Shown piece by piece: positions 1 through 7,493 of a stretch of DNA of 8,823 nucleotides (the first letter of the stretch is position 1; the number at the start of each line of letters is the position of its first letter). A program made the translations under genes and the position numbers. The stretch spans positions 1 through 8,823 of the forward strand of contig JAHFZE010000042.1 of NCBI GenBank assembly GCA_020854785.1. The letters are read 5' to 3'. This stretch comes from Methanomethylovorans sp. (lineage in GTDB: Archaea > Halobacteriota > Methanosarcinia > Methanosarcinales > Methanosarcinaceae). The notes below the pieces were generated by a model. That model made no database searches, had not been told where the DNA came from, and saw nothing but the letters and a program-made list of their open reading frames with translations.

Positions 1-2442
1 TATCCTTTTGTCCCTGAGCCTTGCCACAAGGTCCGCCACCTTGAGGTCTACTATGTGGACCAGTTCATCGGGCCTAAGCGCATGGAATATGGCGATTTCG
101 TCTATACGGTTGAGGAACTCAGGCCTGAAGTACTTTCCAAGTTCACTGAGTGCCTTTGCCTGCAACTGCTCATATCCATGGCCTTCCTTATGAGTTACTT
201 CCGGCATACCCTGTTCGGGCCTGTATGTACCGTCAGGAACGTCCAGGAGTTTGGTCAGATCACCTGCGAAGATGTTCGAGGTCATGATGAGGAGTGTGTT
301 CTTGAAGTCCACTGTCCTGCCCTTGGAATCCGTCAGCCTTCCGTCATCCAGTATCTGCAACATGACGTTGAACACATCAGGATGTGCCTTCTCTATTTCA
401 TCAAAGAGCACCACTGCATACGGCCTCCTCCTCACGGCTTCGGTGAGCTGTCCACCCTCGTCATGGCCGATGTAACCCGGAGGCGCACCGATCATACGGG
501 CAACTGTGTGCTTCTCCATATACTCGGACATGTCGATGCGTATTATGTTGTTCTCGTCATCGAACAGCTCAGCTGCAAGGGCTTTGGCAAGCTCTGTTTT
601 TCCTACACCCGTAGGTCCCAGGAATATGAAGCTTCCGATGGGTCTCTTTGGGTCTTTGATGCCTGCATAGGCACGTATCACTGAATCAGCTACTGCCTTT
701 ACAGCTTCTTTTTGGCCTATGATACGTTTGTGCAGGTTCTCTTCGATATGCACAAGTTTCTCCCGCTGTCCTTCCAGAAGCTTGGTTACAGGGATCTTCG
801 TCCAGACCGAAACGACATCTGCAATATCCTCTTCACCCACTTCCTCGCTCAACAGCATCTCATCCTGCGTTCTCTTGAGCGCTTCCTCTTCCTGAGCATA
901 CTGGTGCTGCAGGGGGATAAGGGTTCCATATTTCAGCTTTGAAGCCAGCTCCAGGTTGTTATCGTTCTCTGCAAGTTCAAGCTGCACCTTGGCATCTTCT
1001 ATCTGCTGCTTGATGGAGTTGAGCTTGGCTATTGTTTCCTTTTCCTGGCTCCACCTTGCGCGCATGGCATCGGACTCTGCACGGATGTCGGCAAGTTCCT
1101 TTTCCAAAACTTCAAGGCGATCCTTGGATGCCTCATCCTTCTCTTTCTTCAGTGCCTCCTTTTCGATCTCCAGCTGCATTATTTTACGGTCTGCCTCATC
1201 AAGTTCTGCAGGCTTGCTATCAATAGCCGTTCTCTTCTTTGCTGCAGCTTCATCTACCAGGTCTATGGCTTTGTCAGGCAGGAACCTGTCCGCTATGTAC
1301 CTGTGGCTCATGACGGCTGCTGCTACCAGAGCTGAGTCCTTCAGACGCACACCGTGATGAACTTCGTATTTTTCCTTAAGTCCACGCAGGATGGATATTG
1401 TGTCCTCCACAGTAGGCTGCTCTACCATCACTGGCAGGAAACGTCTTTCCAGGGCCGCATCTTTCTCGATGTATTTGCGGTATTCGTTCAGTGTGGTAGC
1501 ACCTATACAATGCAGCTCCCCACGTGCCAGCATGGGTTTGAGCAGATTTCCGGCATCCATGGCTCCTTCTGTGGCTCCGGCACCTACTATGGTGTGGAGT
1601 TCGTCTATGAACAGGATTATCTGGCCTTCGGATTCAGCAACCTCTTTAAGGACAGCCTTAAGCCGCTCCTCGAACTCACCCCTGAACTTGGCACCTGCGA
1701 TAAGGGCTCCCATGTCAAGGGCAACGATACGTTTATCCTTCATGGCATCAGGTACATCTCTCTTTGCAATGCGTTGTGCAAGGGCTTCGACTATGGCTGT
1801 CTTACCCACGCCCGCCTCACCGATGAGTACAGGATTGTTCTTCCTGCGTCGCGACAAGATCTCTATGGTACGCCTGATCTCTTGTTCCCTGCCGATCACA
1901 GGATCAAGCTTTCCCTGTGAAGCCAGTTCCGTGAAGTCTATGCCATACTTTTTAAGCGGTTCCATTGTATCTTCCGGATTCTCTGAAGTGATACGTCTGC
2001 CACCTCTTATCTCCTTAATAGCAGCAACCAGGCGGTCCTTTGTGATACCTTCACCTGCAAGTATTTTACCTGCAATGGAATCTTTTTCCTCTGCGATCCC
2101 TATAAGCAGATGTTCCACACTGACGAACTCATCCTGCATCTTTCCAGCTGTCTTGCTGGCAGAGTCCAGCACTCTTCTTAGTGTCTGGGTCATATACACC
2201 TGCTCGCCTCCGGGACCGGATACTTGTGGCAGGCTTGCCAATTTGTCTTCGACCTTCTCTATGATCCTGTCCGGTTCCACATCGAGCTTCTGCAATAATG
2301 TGGGCACTAAACCCCCGGTTTGTTCCAGCATTGCCAGGAGCAGGTGTTCACAATCTATCTGCTGGTTGTGGTATCTGGCAGCTATTGTGGTTGAGCCCTG
2401 GATAGCTTCCTGGGCTTTCTGAGTGAAACGATTTAGGTCCAT
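1..2442 (-). CDS. clpB: ClpB (Hsp100) protein disaggregase, C-terminus beyond the window
   Basis: This is a hexameric AAA+ ATPase that threads aggregated proteins through its pore, normally with DnaK; no dnaK is visible here. The frame is open from ATG 2442 to base 1, giving 814 residues of a family usually near 860-870, so roughly the last 50-70 are missing. Two Clp_N repeats occupy about residues 1-145. AAA1 has Walker A GEAGVGKT at 208-215, Walker B ending LFIDE at 277-281, and F253 in the pore loop where E. coli has Tyr. A charged coiled-coil middle domain (about 410-530) marks it as ClpB rather than ClpA or ClpC. AAA2 has GPTGVGKT at 609-616, Walker B LFDE at 679-682, pore motif GYIGHDEGG, and the NRIDE arginine finger at R779. 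The spacing between MTSN (720-723) and FRPEF (772-776) is about 19 residues longer than in E. coli ClpB. The start is supported by GGGGGA a few bases upstream. It is the last gene of a minus-strand chaperone island and probably has its own promoter. Confidence 0.97.
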   Translation of the reverse strand, partial: MDLNRFTQKAQEAIQGSTTIAARYHNQQIDCEHLLLAMLEQTGGLVPTLLQKLDVEPDRIIEKVEDKLASLPQVSGPGGEQVYMTQTLRRVLDSASKTAGKMQDEFVSVEHLLIGIAEEKDSIAGKILAGEGITKDRLVAAIKEIRGGRRITSENPEDTMEPLKKYGIDFTELASQGKLDPVIGREQEIRRTIEILSRRRKNNPVLIGEAGVGKTAIVEALAQRIAKRDVPDAMKDKRIVALDMGALIAGAKFRGEFEERLKAVLKEVAESEGQIILFIDELHTIVGAGATEGAMDAGNLLKPMLARGELHCIGATTLNEYRKYIEKDAALERRFLPVMVEQPTVEDTISILRGLKEKYEVHHGVRLKDSALVAAAVMSHRYIADRFLPDKAIDLVDEAAAKKRTAIDSKPAELDEADRKIMQLEIEKEALKKEKDEASKDRLEVLEKELADIRAESDAMRARWSQEKETIAKLNSIKQQIEDAKVQLELAENDNNLELASKLKYGTLIPLQHQYAQEEEALKRTQDEMLLSEEVGEEDIADVVSVWTKIPVTKLLEGQREKLVHIEENLHKRIIGQKEAVKAVADSVIRAYAGIKDPKRPIGSFIFLGPTGVGKTELAKALAAELFDDENNIIRIDMSEYMEKHTVARMIGAPPGYIGHDEGGQLTEAVRRRPYAVVLFDEIEKAHPDVFNVMLQILDDGRLTDSKGRTVDFKNTLLIMTSNIFAGDLTKLLDVPDGTYRPEQGMPEVTHKEGHGYEQLQAKALSELGKYFRPEFLNRIDEIAIFHALRPDELVHIVDLKVADLVARLRDKRI

Positions 2443-2448
2443 ACTTTT

Positions 2449-2456
2449 CCCCCTTA
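2449..2456 (-). promoter_or_regulatory. Shine-Dalgarno sequence of clpB
   Basis: On the minus strand AAGGGGGA lies about 6 nt before ATG 2442. It fixes the clpB start and shows that the clpB message carries a 5' leader. Confidence 0.7.
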
Positions 2457-2480
2457 ATGTTTCTATATCAAATCATCAAT

Positions 2481-2490
2481 TATCATGATA
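2481..2490. repeat. 10-bp perfect palindrome in the clpB leader/promoter
   Basis: TATCATGATA is a perfect palindrome about 40 nt upstream of the clpB ATG. It sits just downstream, in the clpB direction, of a weak TATA-like TTATAAGG (2493-2500, minus strand). If that box is used, the palindrome would lie between TATA and the transcription start, a typical position for an archaeal repressor site. It is short and AT-rich, so chance is possible. Confidence 0.35.
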
Positions 2491-2535
2491 TGCCTTATAA
2501 GCGCTGTTCTACCAGCTGTACTAAAAACTGATATT

Positions 2536-2569
2536 AGTTTTCCACGCATATAACCATCTGTGGAAAACT
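2536..2569. promoter_or_regulatory. Inverted repeat around a TATA-like box upstream of clpB (candidate operator)
   Basis: A perfect 10-bp inverted repeat, AGTTTTCCAC (2536-2545) and GTGGAAAACT (2560-2569), flanks a 14-nt spacer. On the minus strand the spacer holds TTATATG (2548-2554), a TATA-like box facing clpB. A further AAAACT at 2524-2529 forms a second inverted pair with AGTTTT at 2536-2541 (6-nt spacer), so the half-site occurs three times in 46 bp. A TATA box enclosed by an operator-like repeat suggests a regulated clpB promoter, with a start near 2525 and a leader of about 80 nt. The binding protein is unknown. The repeat could also fold as RNA if transcription starts further upstream. 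Confidence 0.5.
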
Positions 2570-2612
2570 GGCTGTGCTACTGCCATGAACCAGCATATAA
2601 AAAGGATGGTCA

Positions 2613-2636
2613 GGACATGGCCCGAAGGTCATGTCC
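2613..2636 (-). terminator. UUCG-loop hairpin followed by a T run, downstream of hsp20
   Basis: On the minus strand GGACATGACC, TTCG and GGCCATGTCC form a 10-bp stem with one A-C mismatch, closed by a C(UUCG)G tetraloop, one of the most stable RNA loops known. About 8 nt further on comes CCTTTTTATATG. A stable stem plus a U-run fits a terminator or 3'-end stabiliser for the groES-groEL-hsp20 transcript. The same T-run also resembles a TATA box (about 2595-2602, minus strand) and could be an upstream clpB promoter. Confidence 0.55.
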
Positions 2637-2637
2637 G

Positions 2638-2657
2638 CGCACCCAGATACAGGTGCG
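2638..2657 (-). terminator. Second hairpin in the hsp20-clpB gap
   Basis: CGCACC (2638-2643) and GGTGCG (2652-2657) form a perfect 6-bp stem with an 8-nt loop, one nucleotide away from the UUCG hairpin. Between the hsp20 stop and this stem the minus strand has a run of six T (2660-2665), which alone could act as an archaeal oligo-T terminator. Together these make a highly structured hsp20 3' region. Confidence 0.4.
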
Positions 2658-2680
2658 GTAAAAAATATAGTCCTTTATGC

Positions 2681-3142
2681 TTACTCGATGAGGATCCTCT
2701 GCTTCTCTTCGATCTGCAGCTTTGGAAGTTCCACAGTGAGCACGCCGTTCTCCAGTTTTGCCTTAGCACCCTCTGATGTAACCGCTTCAGGCAGGGTGAG
2801 TGTCCTTGAGAACATTTTGTATGTACGCTCCCTGCGCATGTATCCCTCTTCCTCGCTCTCGGTCTCAGTACCAGATCTAGCCGAGATACTAATGATGTTG
2901 TCCTGGATATCGATGTTGACATTCTTCTTGTCAACACCTGGAAGGTCGGCCGTTACTACGAGCTTATCTCCCTGATCCTGAACATCTACCAAGGGAGCCA
3001 GGGTATCAACTTCAGTCCAGCGGTCTCCCAGTGTCATGTCCTTGAACATACTGTTCAACTGCTGCTGCATCTGTCTCATCTCGTCAAAGGGGTCCCATCT
3101 AGCTGTTCTCGCTGGAGTCCATCTTGTCAGTCCAAACTTCAT
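2681..3142 (-). CDS. hsp20: Small heat shock protein, Hsp20/alpha-crystallin family
   Basis: This is an ATP-independent holdase that assembles into oligomers and keeps unfolding proteins soluble for refolding by GroEL or ClpB. The product is 153 residues, a usual size. The N-terminal arm is rich in W, F, M and Q (RWDPFDEMRQMQQQLNSMF, about 15-33). The alpha-crystallin domain spans about 47-140, with DLPGVDKKNV in the first half and the diagnostic AKLENGVLTVELPK near its end. The C-terminal I-x-I oligomerisation motif is present as ILI (150-152). The start is supported by GAGGTGA about 7 nt upstream of ATG 3142. The gap to the groEL stop is 64 nt on the same strand, so read-through from groES-groEL is likely, although a separate TATA-like box lies in the gap. 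Confidence 0.96.
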   Translation of the reverse strand: MKFGLTRWTPARTARWDPFDEMRQMQQQLNSMFKDMTLGDRWTEVDTLAPLVDVQDQGDKLVVTADLPGVDKKNVNIDIQDNIISISARSGTETESEEEGYMRRERTYKMFSRTLTLPEAVTSEGAKAKLENGVLTVELPKLQIEEKQRILIE

Positions 3143-3148
3143 TGTCTT

Positions 3149-3155
3149 TCACCTC
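3149..3155 (-). promoter_or_regulatory. Shine-Dalgarno sequence of hsp20
   Basis: On the minus strand GAGGTGA lies about 7 nt before ATG 3142 and supports that start. Confidence 0.65.
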
Positions 3156-3165
3156 TGAATTTCAG

Positions 3166-3197
3166 ATATAGTACAGTTGATCTATATTTTTAATAAA
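3166..3197 (-). promoter_or_regulatory. Possible hsp20 promoter with overlapping inverted repeat
   Basis: In the 64-nt gap after groEL the minus strand reads TTTATTAAAAATATAG, an AT-rich stretch with TATA-like elements at about 3182-3197. ATATAG (3166-3171) and CTATAT (3182-3187) form a 6-bp inverted repeat with a 10-nt spacer that overlaps it. A start near 3160-3165 would leave a short leader containing the GAGGTGA ribosome site. The element is weak and AT-rich, and transcription from groES may be enough on its own. Confidence 0.3.
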
Positions 3198-3206
3198 GGA
3201 AGGCGA

Positions 3207-4829
<1,623 letters not shown>

Positions 4830-4879
4830 TTTCCCATATTTCTTTTATGGCCTTTCTTACTTAACAATGCTTAATTTCC

Positions 4880-5155
4880 TTACTTCTCGATTACTGCGAG
4901 CAGATCCTTTAAGTCGACGAATACGTGCAACTCGTTGTCTATATCTATTTCATCGCTCTTGTAACCACCATATATCACGCAGTCCCCTTTTTTCACAGGC
5001 AGTTCTCGTCCATCCTCGAACGTACCTACAGCGACAACAACCCCCTCTTTCTTTTCTTCTTTGGCTGAATCCGGCAGGTATATGCCGCTATCTGTCTTCT
5101 CGGCCTGTTTGACCACTTTTATTAAAACTCTCTCTCCAATCGGTTTGATGATCAT
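4880..5155 (-). CDS. groS: Co-chaperonin GroES (Cpn10)
   Basis: This is the 10-kDa lid that caps the GroEL ring as a heptamer. The 91-residue product starts MIIKPIGERVLIK, the typical family opening, followed by the mobile-loop region (KQAEKTDSGIYLPDSAKEE, about 15-33), GVVVAVG and KGDCVIYGGY. The frame is open further upstream to ATG 5209, but ATG 5155 is chosen because family homology begins there, GGAGG lies about 9 nt upstream, and the extra 18 residues (MHVSWQEHQ...) are unlike GroES. It is the first gene of the groES-groEL-(hsp20) set, with a strong TATA box about 70-80 nt upstream. Confidence 0.97.
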   Translation of the reverse strand: MIIKPIGERVLIKVVKQAEKTDSGIYLPDSAKEEKKEGVVVAVGTFEDGRELPVKKGDCVIYGGYKSDEIDIDNELHVFVDLKDLLAVIEK

Positions 5156-5164
5156 TGCTGATAT

Positions 5165-5171
5165 CCTCCAA
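5165..5171 (-). promoter_or_regulatory. Shine-Dalgarno sequence deciding the groES start
   Basis: On the minus strand GGAGGAT lies about 8-9 nt before ATG 5155. It selects this ATG over the in-frame ATG at 5209, which has no ribosome site and lies only about 5 nt from the predicted transcription start. Confidence 0.7.
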
Positions 5172-5181
5172 ATGAAACGAT

Positions 5182-5199
5182 GCTGGTGTTCTTGCCAGC
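5182..5199 (-). other. Small hairpin in the groES 5' leader
   Basis: GCTGG and CCAGC are perfectly complementary with an 8-nt loop, placed between the predicted groES transcription start and the Shine-Dalgarno sequence. The ribosome site is not within the stem, so there is no direct sign of an RNA thermometer. It may only affect RNA stability. Confidence 0.3.
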
Positions 5200-5222
5200 T
5201 TACATGCATCTATATTGCCAAT

Positions 5223-5235
5223 CTTATATATAAAC
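5223..5235 (-). promoter_or_regulatory. TATA box of the groES operon
   Basis: On the minus strand GTTTATATATAAG is a near-ideal archaeal TATA box. A start about 25 nt downstream (near 5204) leaves a leader of about 50 nt carrying the Shine-Dalgarno sequence of groES. It lies back to back with the regulator promoter. Confidence 0.75.
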
Positions 5236-5254
5236 ATTGTGTGTTTTAACTTAA

Positions 5255-5320
5255 TATTTTACATAATATTGAGATGATTTCGATAAAAAAGAGCAACCTT
5301 TATATAAGTTATGTAAGATA
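5255..5320. promoter_or_regulatory. Inverted repeat (ATGTAA-type sites) between groES and its divergent regulator
   Basis: TATTTTACATAA (5255-5266) and TTATGTAAGATA (5309-5320) are inverted copies matching at 11 of 12 positions, 42 nt apart. A third core, ATGTAAG, lies on the minus strand at 5205-5199, over the predicted groES transcription start. The right-hand copy lies between the regulator TATA box and its ATG. The left-hand copy lies about 20 nt upstream of the groES TATA box. This arrangement fits operator sites for a protein that controls both divergent promoters. The regulator encoded next door is the obvious candidate, by inference only. Confidence 0.45.
5299..5308 (+). promoter_or_regulatory. 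TATA box of the winged-helix regulator
   Basis: TTTATATAAG is a strong archaeal TATA box whose first base lies 32 nt before ATG 5331. Transcription should start at about 5328-5331, giving a leaderless or nearly leaderless message. This rules out the longer frame that begins upstream of the box at 5274. Confidence 0.75.
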
Positions 5321-5330
5321 CACAATAACC

Positions 5331-5747
5331 ATGACACAGCAGAACCAGCAGATTGTTCTGATTAGCCTTGAAAAACCCAGGGACAAGAACCTTGAGGGTG
5401 ATATCAGATGGCTGTGTGACAGCTTCGGGCTTTCATCCGGCCGGGATACTGAGAACATGGCCACCAGGATAATAATGGATATGCTACGGATGCTGGCTGA
5501 GGAAGACAGGGTAACCTCAGAGTCGATAGCTGATAACCTTGATGTACGGCTGGCGCGTGTCAACCACCATCTGCGCAATCTCATAGATTCAGGAATGATC
5601 TACAGAAGAAAAAGGTTGCTCTACCTGCGTGGCGGAAGCCTCAAAGCCGCAGTTCAGGAAATGAGGAAGGATTCAGAGCGCATTTTCGATGAACTGGAAG
5701 TCATGGCCGAAGAGATCGACTGGAAAATGGGCCTGAAGAACAGGTAA
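5331..5747 (+). CDS. Winged-helix (ArsR-like) transcriptional regulator, probable chaperone-operon regulator
   Basis: This is a 138-residue DNA-binding protein. A helix-turn-helix is visible at about 45-87 (TRIIMDMLRMLAEEDRVTSE, then SIADNLDVRLARVNHHLRNL), with recognition helix about 74-87. A basic wing follows (YRRKRLLYLRGG, 91-102), then an amphipathic acidic C-terminal helix (about 104-132) suited to dimerisation. The first 40 residues have no recognised domain. ATG 5331 is preferred over the in-frame ATG 5274 because a strong TATA box lies between them. The fold resembles archaeal ArsR-type heat-shock regulators such as HSR1 of Archaeoglobus, but I cannot establish orthology. It is divergent from groES across a gap with shared inverted repeats, so it likely controls the chaperonin operon and itself. 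It converges on mobB-moaE, with 23 nt between stop codons. Confidence 0.85.
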   Translation: MTQQNQQIVLISLEKPRDKNLEGDIRWLCDSFGLSSGRDTENMATRIIMDMLRMLAEEDRVTSESIADNLDVRLARVNHHLRNLIDSGMIYRRKRLLYLRGGSLKAAVQEMRKDSERIFDELEVMAEEIDWKMGLKNR

Positions 5748-5770
5748 CAGAGCAGTGTGTTCATATTGTG

Positions 5771-6604
5771 TCATTTCTCCACATCATGCACCCAGAAGTC
5801 GCCTTCAATTGTAAGTTCTTTCTTCCATACGGGCACTTCTGATTTTAACAGTTCTAGGGCATCAGTAAGGGCTATGAACAGTTCCTGCCTGTGGGCAGCG
5901 GCAACAACTATATATACAATATCCTCTCCCGGCCTGATAGTGCCTGTACGGTGGTGCATTCTTACGTCCAGCACTCCTTTTCTTTGCATCAGGTCGTGAC
6001 AGACCTTTTGCATTGCCTCTTCAGCAATCTTCTCGTATTTCTCAAAATGCAATGCCTTTGTTTCCACACCTTCGGAAAATTGTCTGACGATGCCGGTAAA
6101 TGTGCCAATGCCCCCTGCCTTTTTTATTCGTGGGTCCTGCTTTACCTGTTCGATGAGCAGGCCGAGGGTGATCCAGTCATCCTGCTGCATCACGAGCTCA
6201 GCAAGGGTATCAATATCCCAGTCTCCTCTTGCTGGCAGTCTTGCAACAACATTTTGTACCTCGTCGATATTGTCAAGCTCTCCGAGAACGATCTTCGGAA
6301 GGTTGCTTTTCTTAGCGCCTTCAACTATAGCGAAATCCATGCCGTTGTCTGCCAGGGCATCAAGGGCCTTGCTGACAGAAGGGTTGCGTCTCACAAGCAC
6401 AAGTTCGCTATCTGTTATTGCTGCCACAGCCTCGGCTCCTGCATCGAAGTGTTTGCCTGTGTCAGTGTTCTCAGGATTGAACCGATGATGGCACATCTGC
6501 TTTACAGTACCGACCTTGCCTTTTCTGGAAAGGTATTCCACAAGTCGTGTGACCAGTGTCGTTTTACCTGTTTTCTTATAACCGACCACGCTGATGACTT
6601 TCAT
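5771..6604 (-). CDS. mobB/moaE: MobB-MoaE fusion: molybdopterin-cofactor GTP-binding protein / molybdopterin synthase large subunit
   Basis: This is a 277-residue two-domain protein for synthesis of the pterin cofactor of Mo/W enzymes, which in methanogens include formylmethanofuran dehydrogenase. The N-terminal MobB-like part (about 1-125) has P-loop GYKKTGKT (8-15) and FAIVEGAKKS (91-100). The C-terminal MoaE part (about 144-274) has GGIGTFTGIVR (164-174), the AHR motif (237-239) and LLKSEVPVWKKE (252-263). Its K254 and K261 match the active-site lysines of E. coli MoaE, which transfer sulfur to precursor Z with thiocarboxylated MoaD. The start is ATG 6604 because the next upstream ATG (6625) lies immediately beside the TATA box. 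No Shine-Dalgarno sequence is seen and a leaderless message is predicted. No moaD or other cofactor gene is adjacent. Such fusions are known in archaea. Confidence 0.94.
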   Translation of the reverse strand: MKVISVVGYKKTGKTTLVTRLVEYLSRKGKVGTVKQMCHHRFNPENTDTGKHFDAGAEAVAAITDSELVLVRRNPSVSKALDALADNGMDFAIVEGAKKSNLPKIVLGELDNIDEVQNVVARLPARGDWDIDTLAELVMQQDDWITLGLLIEQVKQDPRIKKAGGIGTFTGIVRQFSEGVETKALHFEKYEKIAEEAMQKVCHDLMQRKGVLDVRMHHRTGTIRPGEDIVYIVVAAAHRQELFIALTDALELLKSEVPVWKKELTIEGDFWVHDVEK

Positions 6605-6626
6605 GTACAGTCCTATGCAAATCAAT

Positions 6627-6635
6627 GATATAAAT
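6627..6635 (-). promoter_or_regulatory. TATA box of mobB-moaE
   Basis: On the minus strand ATTTATATC lies with its T-rich core about 30 nt before ATG 6604. Transcription should begin at or next to the ATG, implying leaderless translation and excluding the in-frame ATG at 6625. Confidence 0.65.
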
Positions 6636-6667
6636 AGAACGTAAGGTTTGGAAGGTTTTACAGATAA

Positions 6668-6680
6668 TGGTCTATGACCA
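6668..6680. repeat. Short palindrome in the mobB-moaE/radC divergent gap
   Basis: TGGTC and GACCA flank the trinucleotide TAT, a perfect 5-bp inverted repeat. It lies about 33 nt upstream of the mobB-moaE TATA box, in the 153-nt divergent gap. The rest of the gap is AT-rich and contains nothing else I recognise. It could be an operator or chance. Confidence 0.25.
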
Positions 6681-6727
6681 CTTGTAATTATATTGTTTTT
6701 ATTTTAAATTAAATAAATATAGAATAC

Positions 6728-6735
6728 TTTATATT
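6728..6735 (+). promoter_or_regulatory. TATA box of radC
   Basis: TTTATATT begins 30 nt before ATG 6758, so transcription should start at about 6756-6758. The GGAGGT at 6751-6756 is only one base from the ATG, too close to act as a normal ribosome site, and would mostly lie upstream of the transcript. Confidence 0.6.
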
Positions 6736-6757
6736 GTATCAAGTAATTTTGGAGGTC

Positions 6758-7447
6758 ATGAGCGATTACAGGCTGAGGATGCATGACATTCCTGTTGACG
6801 ACAGGCCCACTGAGCGCCTGTTGAAATATGGCCCTGAGTCTTTGTCCACTGCCGAGCTTCTGGCTGTGGTCCTCAGGACAGGAACGCAGAAGGAAAATGT
6901 GGTAAATATGTGCCAGAGGATCTTTTCCGAGTACAACGTAAAGCAGTTGAGCCAGGCACAGATATCTAAATTGATACAGATCCATGGCATAGGTCCCACT
7001 AAAGCTGCCCAGATCGCTGCGGTGTTCGAACTTGCACGCAAGCTGGAGAGGCATGTGGATGAACCCAAGCGTAAGATCCGCTCACCTGCGGATGTATATT
7101 CAATGCTGTATCCGGGAATGAGGGAGCAGAAGCGTGAGAAGCTTGTGGTGCTTTACCTGGACACAAAGAACCAGGTGCTCAAGGAGGAAGTTGTTTCCAT
7201 CGGCAGCCTGAATTCCAGCATCGTGCATCCGAGGGAGGTCTTTAAATCCGCGCTCATGGAGTCATCTGCATCAGTTATTATCTCTCATAACCATCCATCC
7301 GGTGATCCGACACCCAGCAAGGAGGATATAGCGATTACAGAAAAGCTCATCGAGGGTGGCAAAATACTGGGTATCGATGTGCTGGACCATGTTATCATAG
7401 GGGATGGCAGGTATGTCAGCCTCAAGGACGAAGGTCTTGTCGGTTAA
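6758..7447 (+). CDS. radC: RadC family JAMM/MPN+ protein (UPF0758)
   Basis: The 229-residue product has the usual family layout. The N-terminal part reads HDIPVDDRPTERLLKYG, then LSTAELLAVVLRTGT. A helix-hairpin-helix DNA-binding segment follows (IHGIGPTKAAQIAAVFELAR, 75-94). The C-terminal JAMM metalloprotease-like domain has upstream E144 and the zinc motif SHNHPSGDPTPSKED (176-190), with H177, H179 and D190 as likely ligands. All expected metal residues are intact. The old DNA-repair role rests on an E. coli mutation later mapped to recG, so the cellular function is unsettled. ATG 6758 is chosen because family homology begins just after it and a TATA box lies 30 nt upstream; the frame extends to a TTG at 6734, which lies within that box. 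The family is mainly bacterial, so transfer into archaea is likely. Confidence 0.95.
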   Translation: MSDYRLRMHDIPVDDRPTERLLKYGPESLSTAELLAVVLRTGTQKENVVNMCQRIFSEYNVKQLSQAQISKLIQIHGIGPTKAAQIAAVFELARKLERHVDEPKRKIRSPADVYSMLYPGMREQKREKLVVLYLDTKNQVLKEEVVSIGSLNSSIVHPREVFKSALMESSASVIISHNHPSGDPTPSKEDIAITEKLIEGGKILGIDVLDHVIIGDGRYVSLKDEGLVG

Positions 7448-7460
7448 AGGAAAACAAAAC

Positions 7461-7469
7461 CTTTAAGGT
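7461..7469 (+). promoter_or_regulatory. Possible weak TATA box of mmp11
   Basis: CTTTAAGGT in the 46-nt radC-mmp11 gap begins about 32 nt before ATG 7494, the same spacing as the stronger boxes of radC and the regulator. If used, the message would be leaderless. Alternatively mmp11 is read through from radC, using AGGGA at 7484-7488 as a weak ribosome site. Confidence 0.35.
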
Positions 7470-7493
7470 ATCTACTATCAATTAGGGACTCAG

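Noticed and set aside
1391..2422. 343-residue plus-strand open frame
   Set aside because: It is antisense to clpB, serine-rich and low in complexity, as expected of a shadow frame opposite a well-conserved gene.
2585..2776. Small plus-strand frame across the hsp20-clpB gap
   Set aside because: It runs into antisense hsp20, has no ribosome site, and its first part is made of the hairpin sequences.
5182..5199. RNA thermometer in the groES leader
   Set aside because: The small hairpin does not cover the Shine-Dalgarno sequence or start codon, and no complementary CCTCC segment was found in the leader.
4880..5209. Longer groES starting at ATG 5209
   Set aside because: The 18 extra residues are unlike GroES, the start has no ribosome site, and ATG 5155 has GGAGG and the family N-terminus.
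5274..5747. Regulator starting at ATG 5274
   Set aside because: A strong TATA box (5299-5308) lies inside the extension, so the transcript should begin near 5329.
6605..6625. mobB-moaE starting at ATG 6625
   Set aside because: It is only 2 nt from the TATA box and would not be transcribed; the MobB family start MKVISVVGYKK fits ATG 6604.
6734..7447. radC starting at TTG 6734
   Set aside because: The TTG overlaps the TATA box; ATG 6758 fits both homology and promoter spacing.
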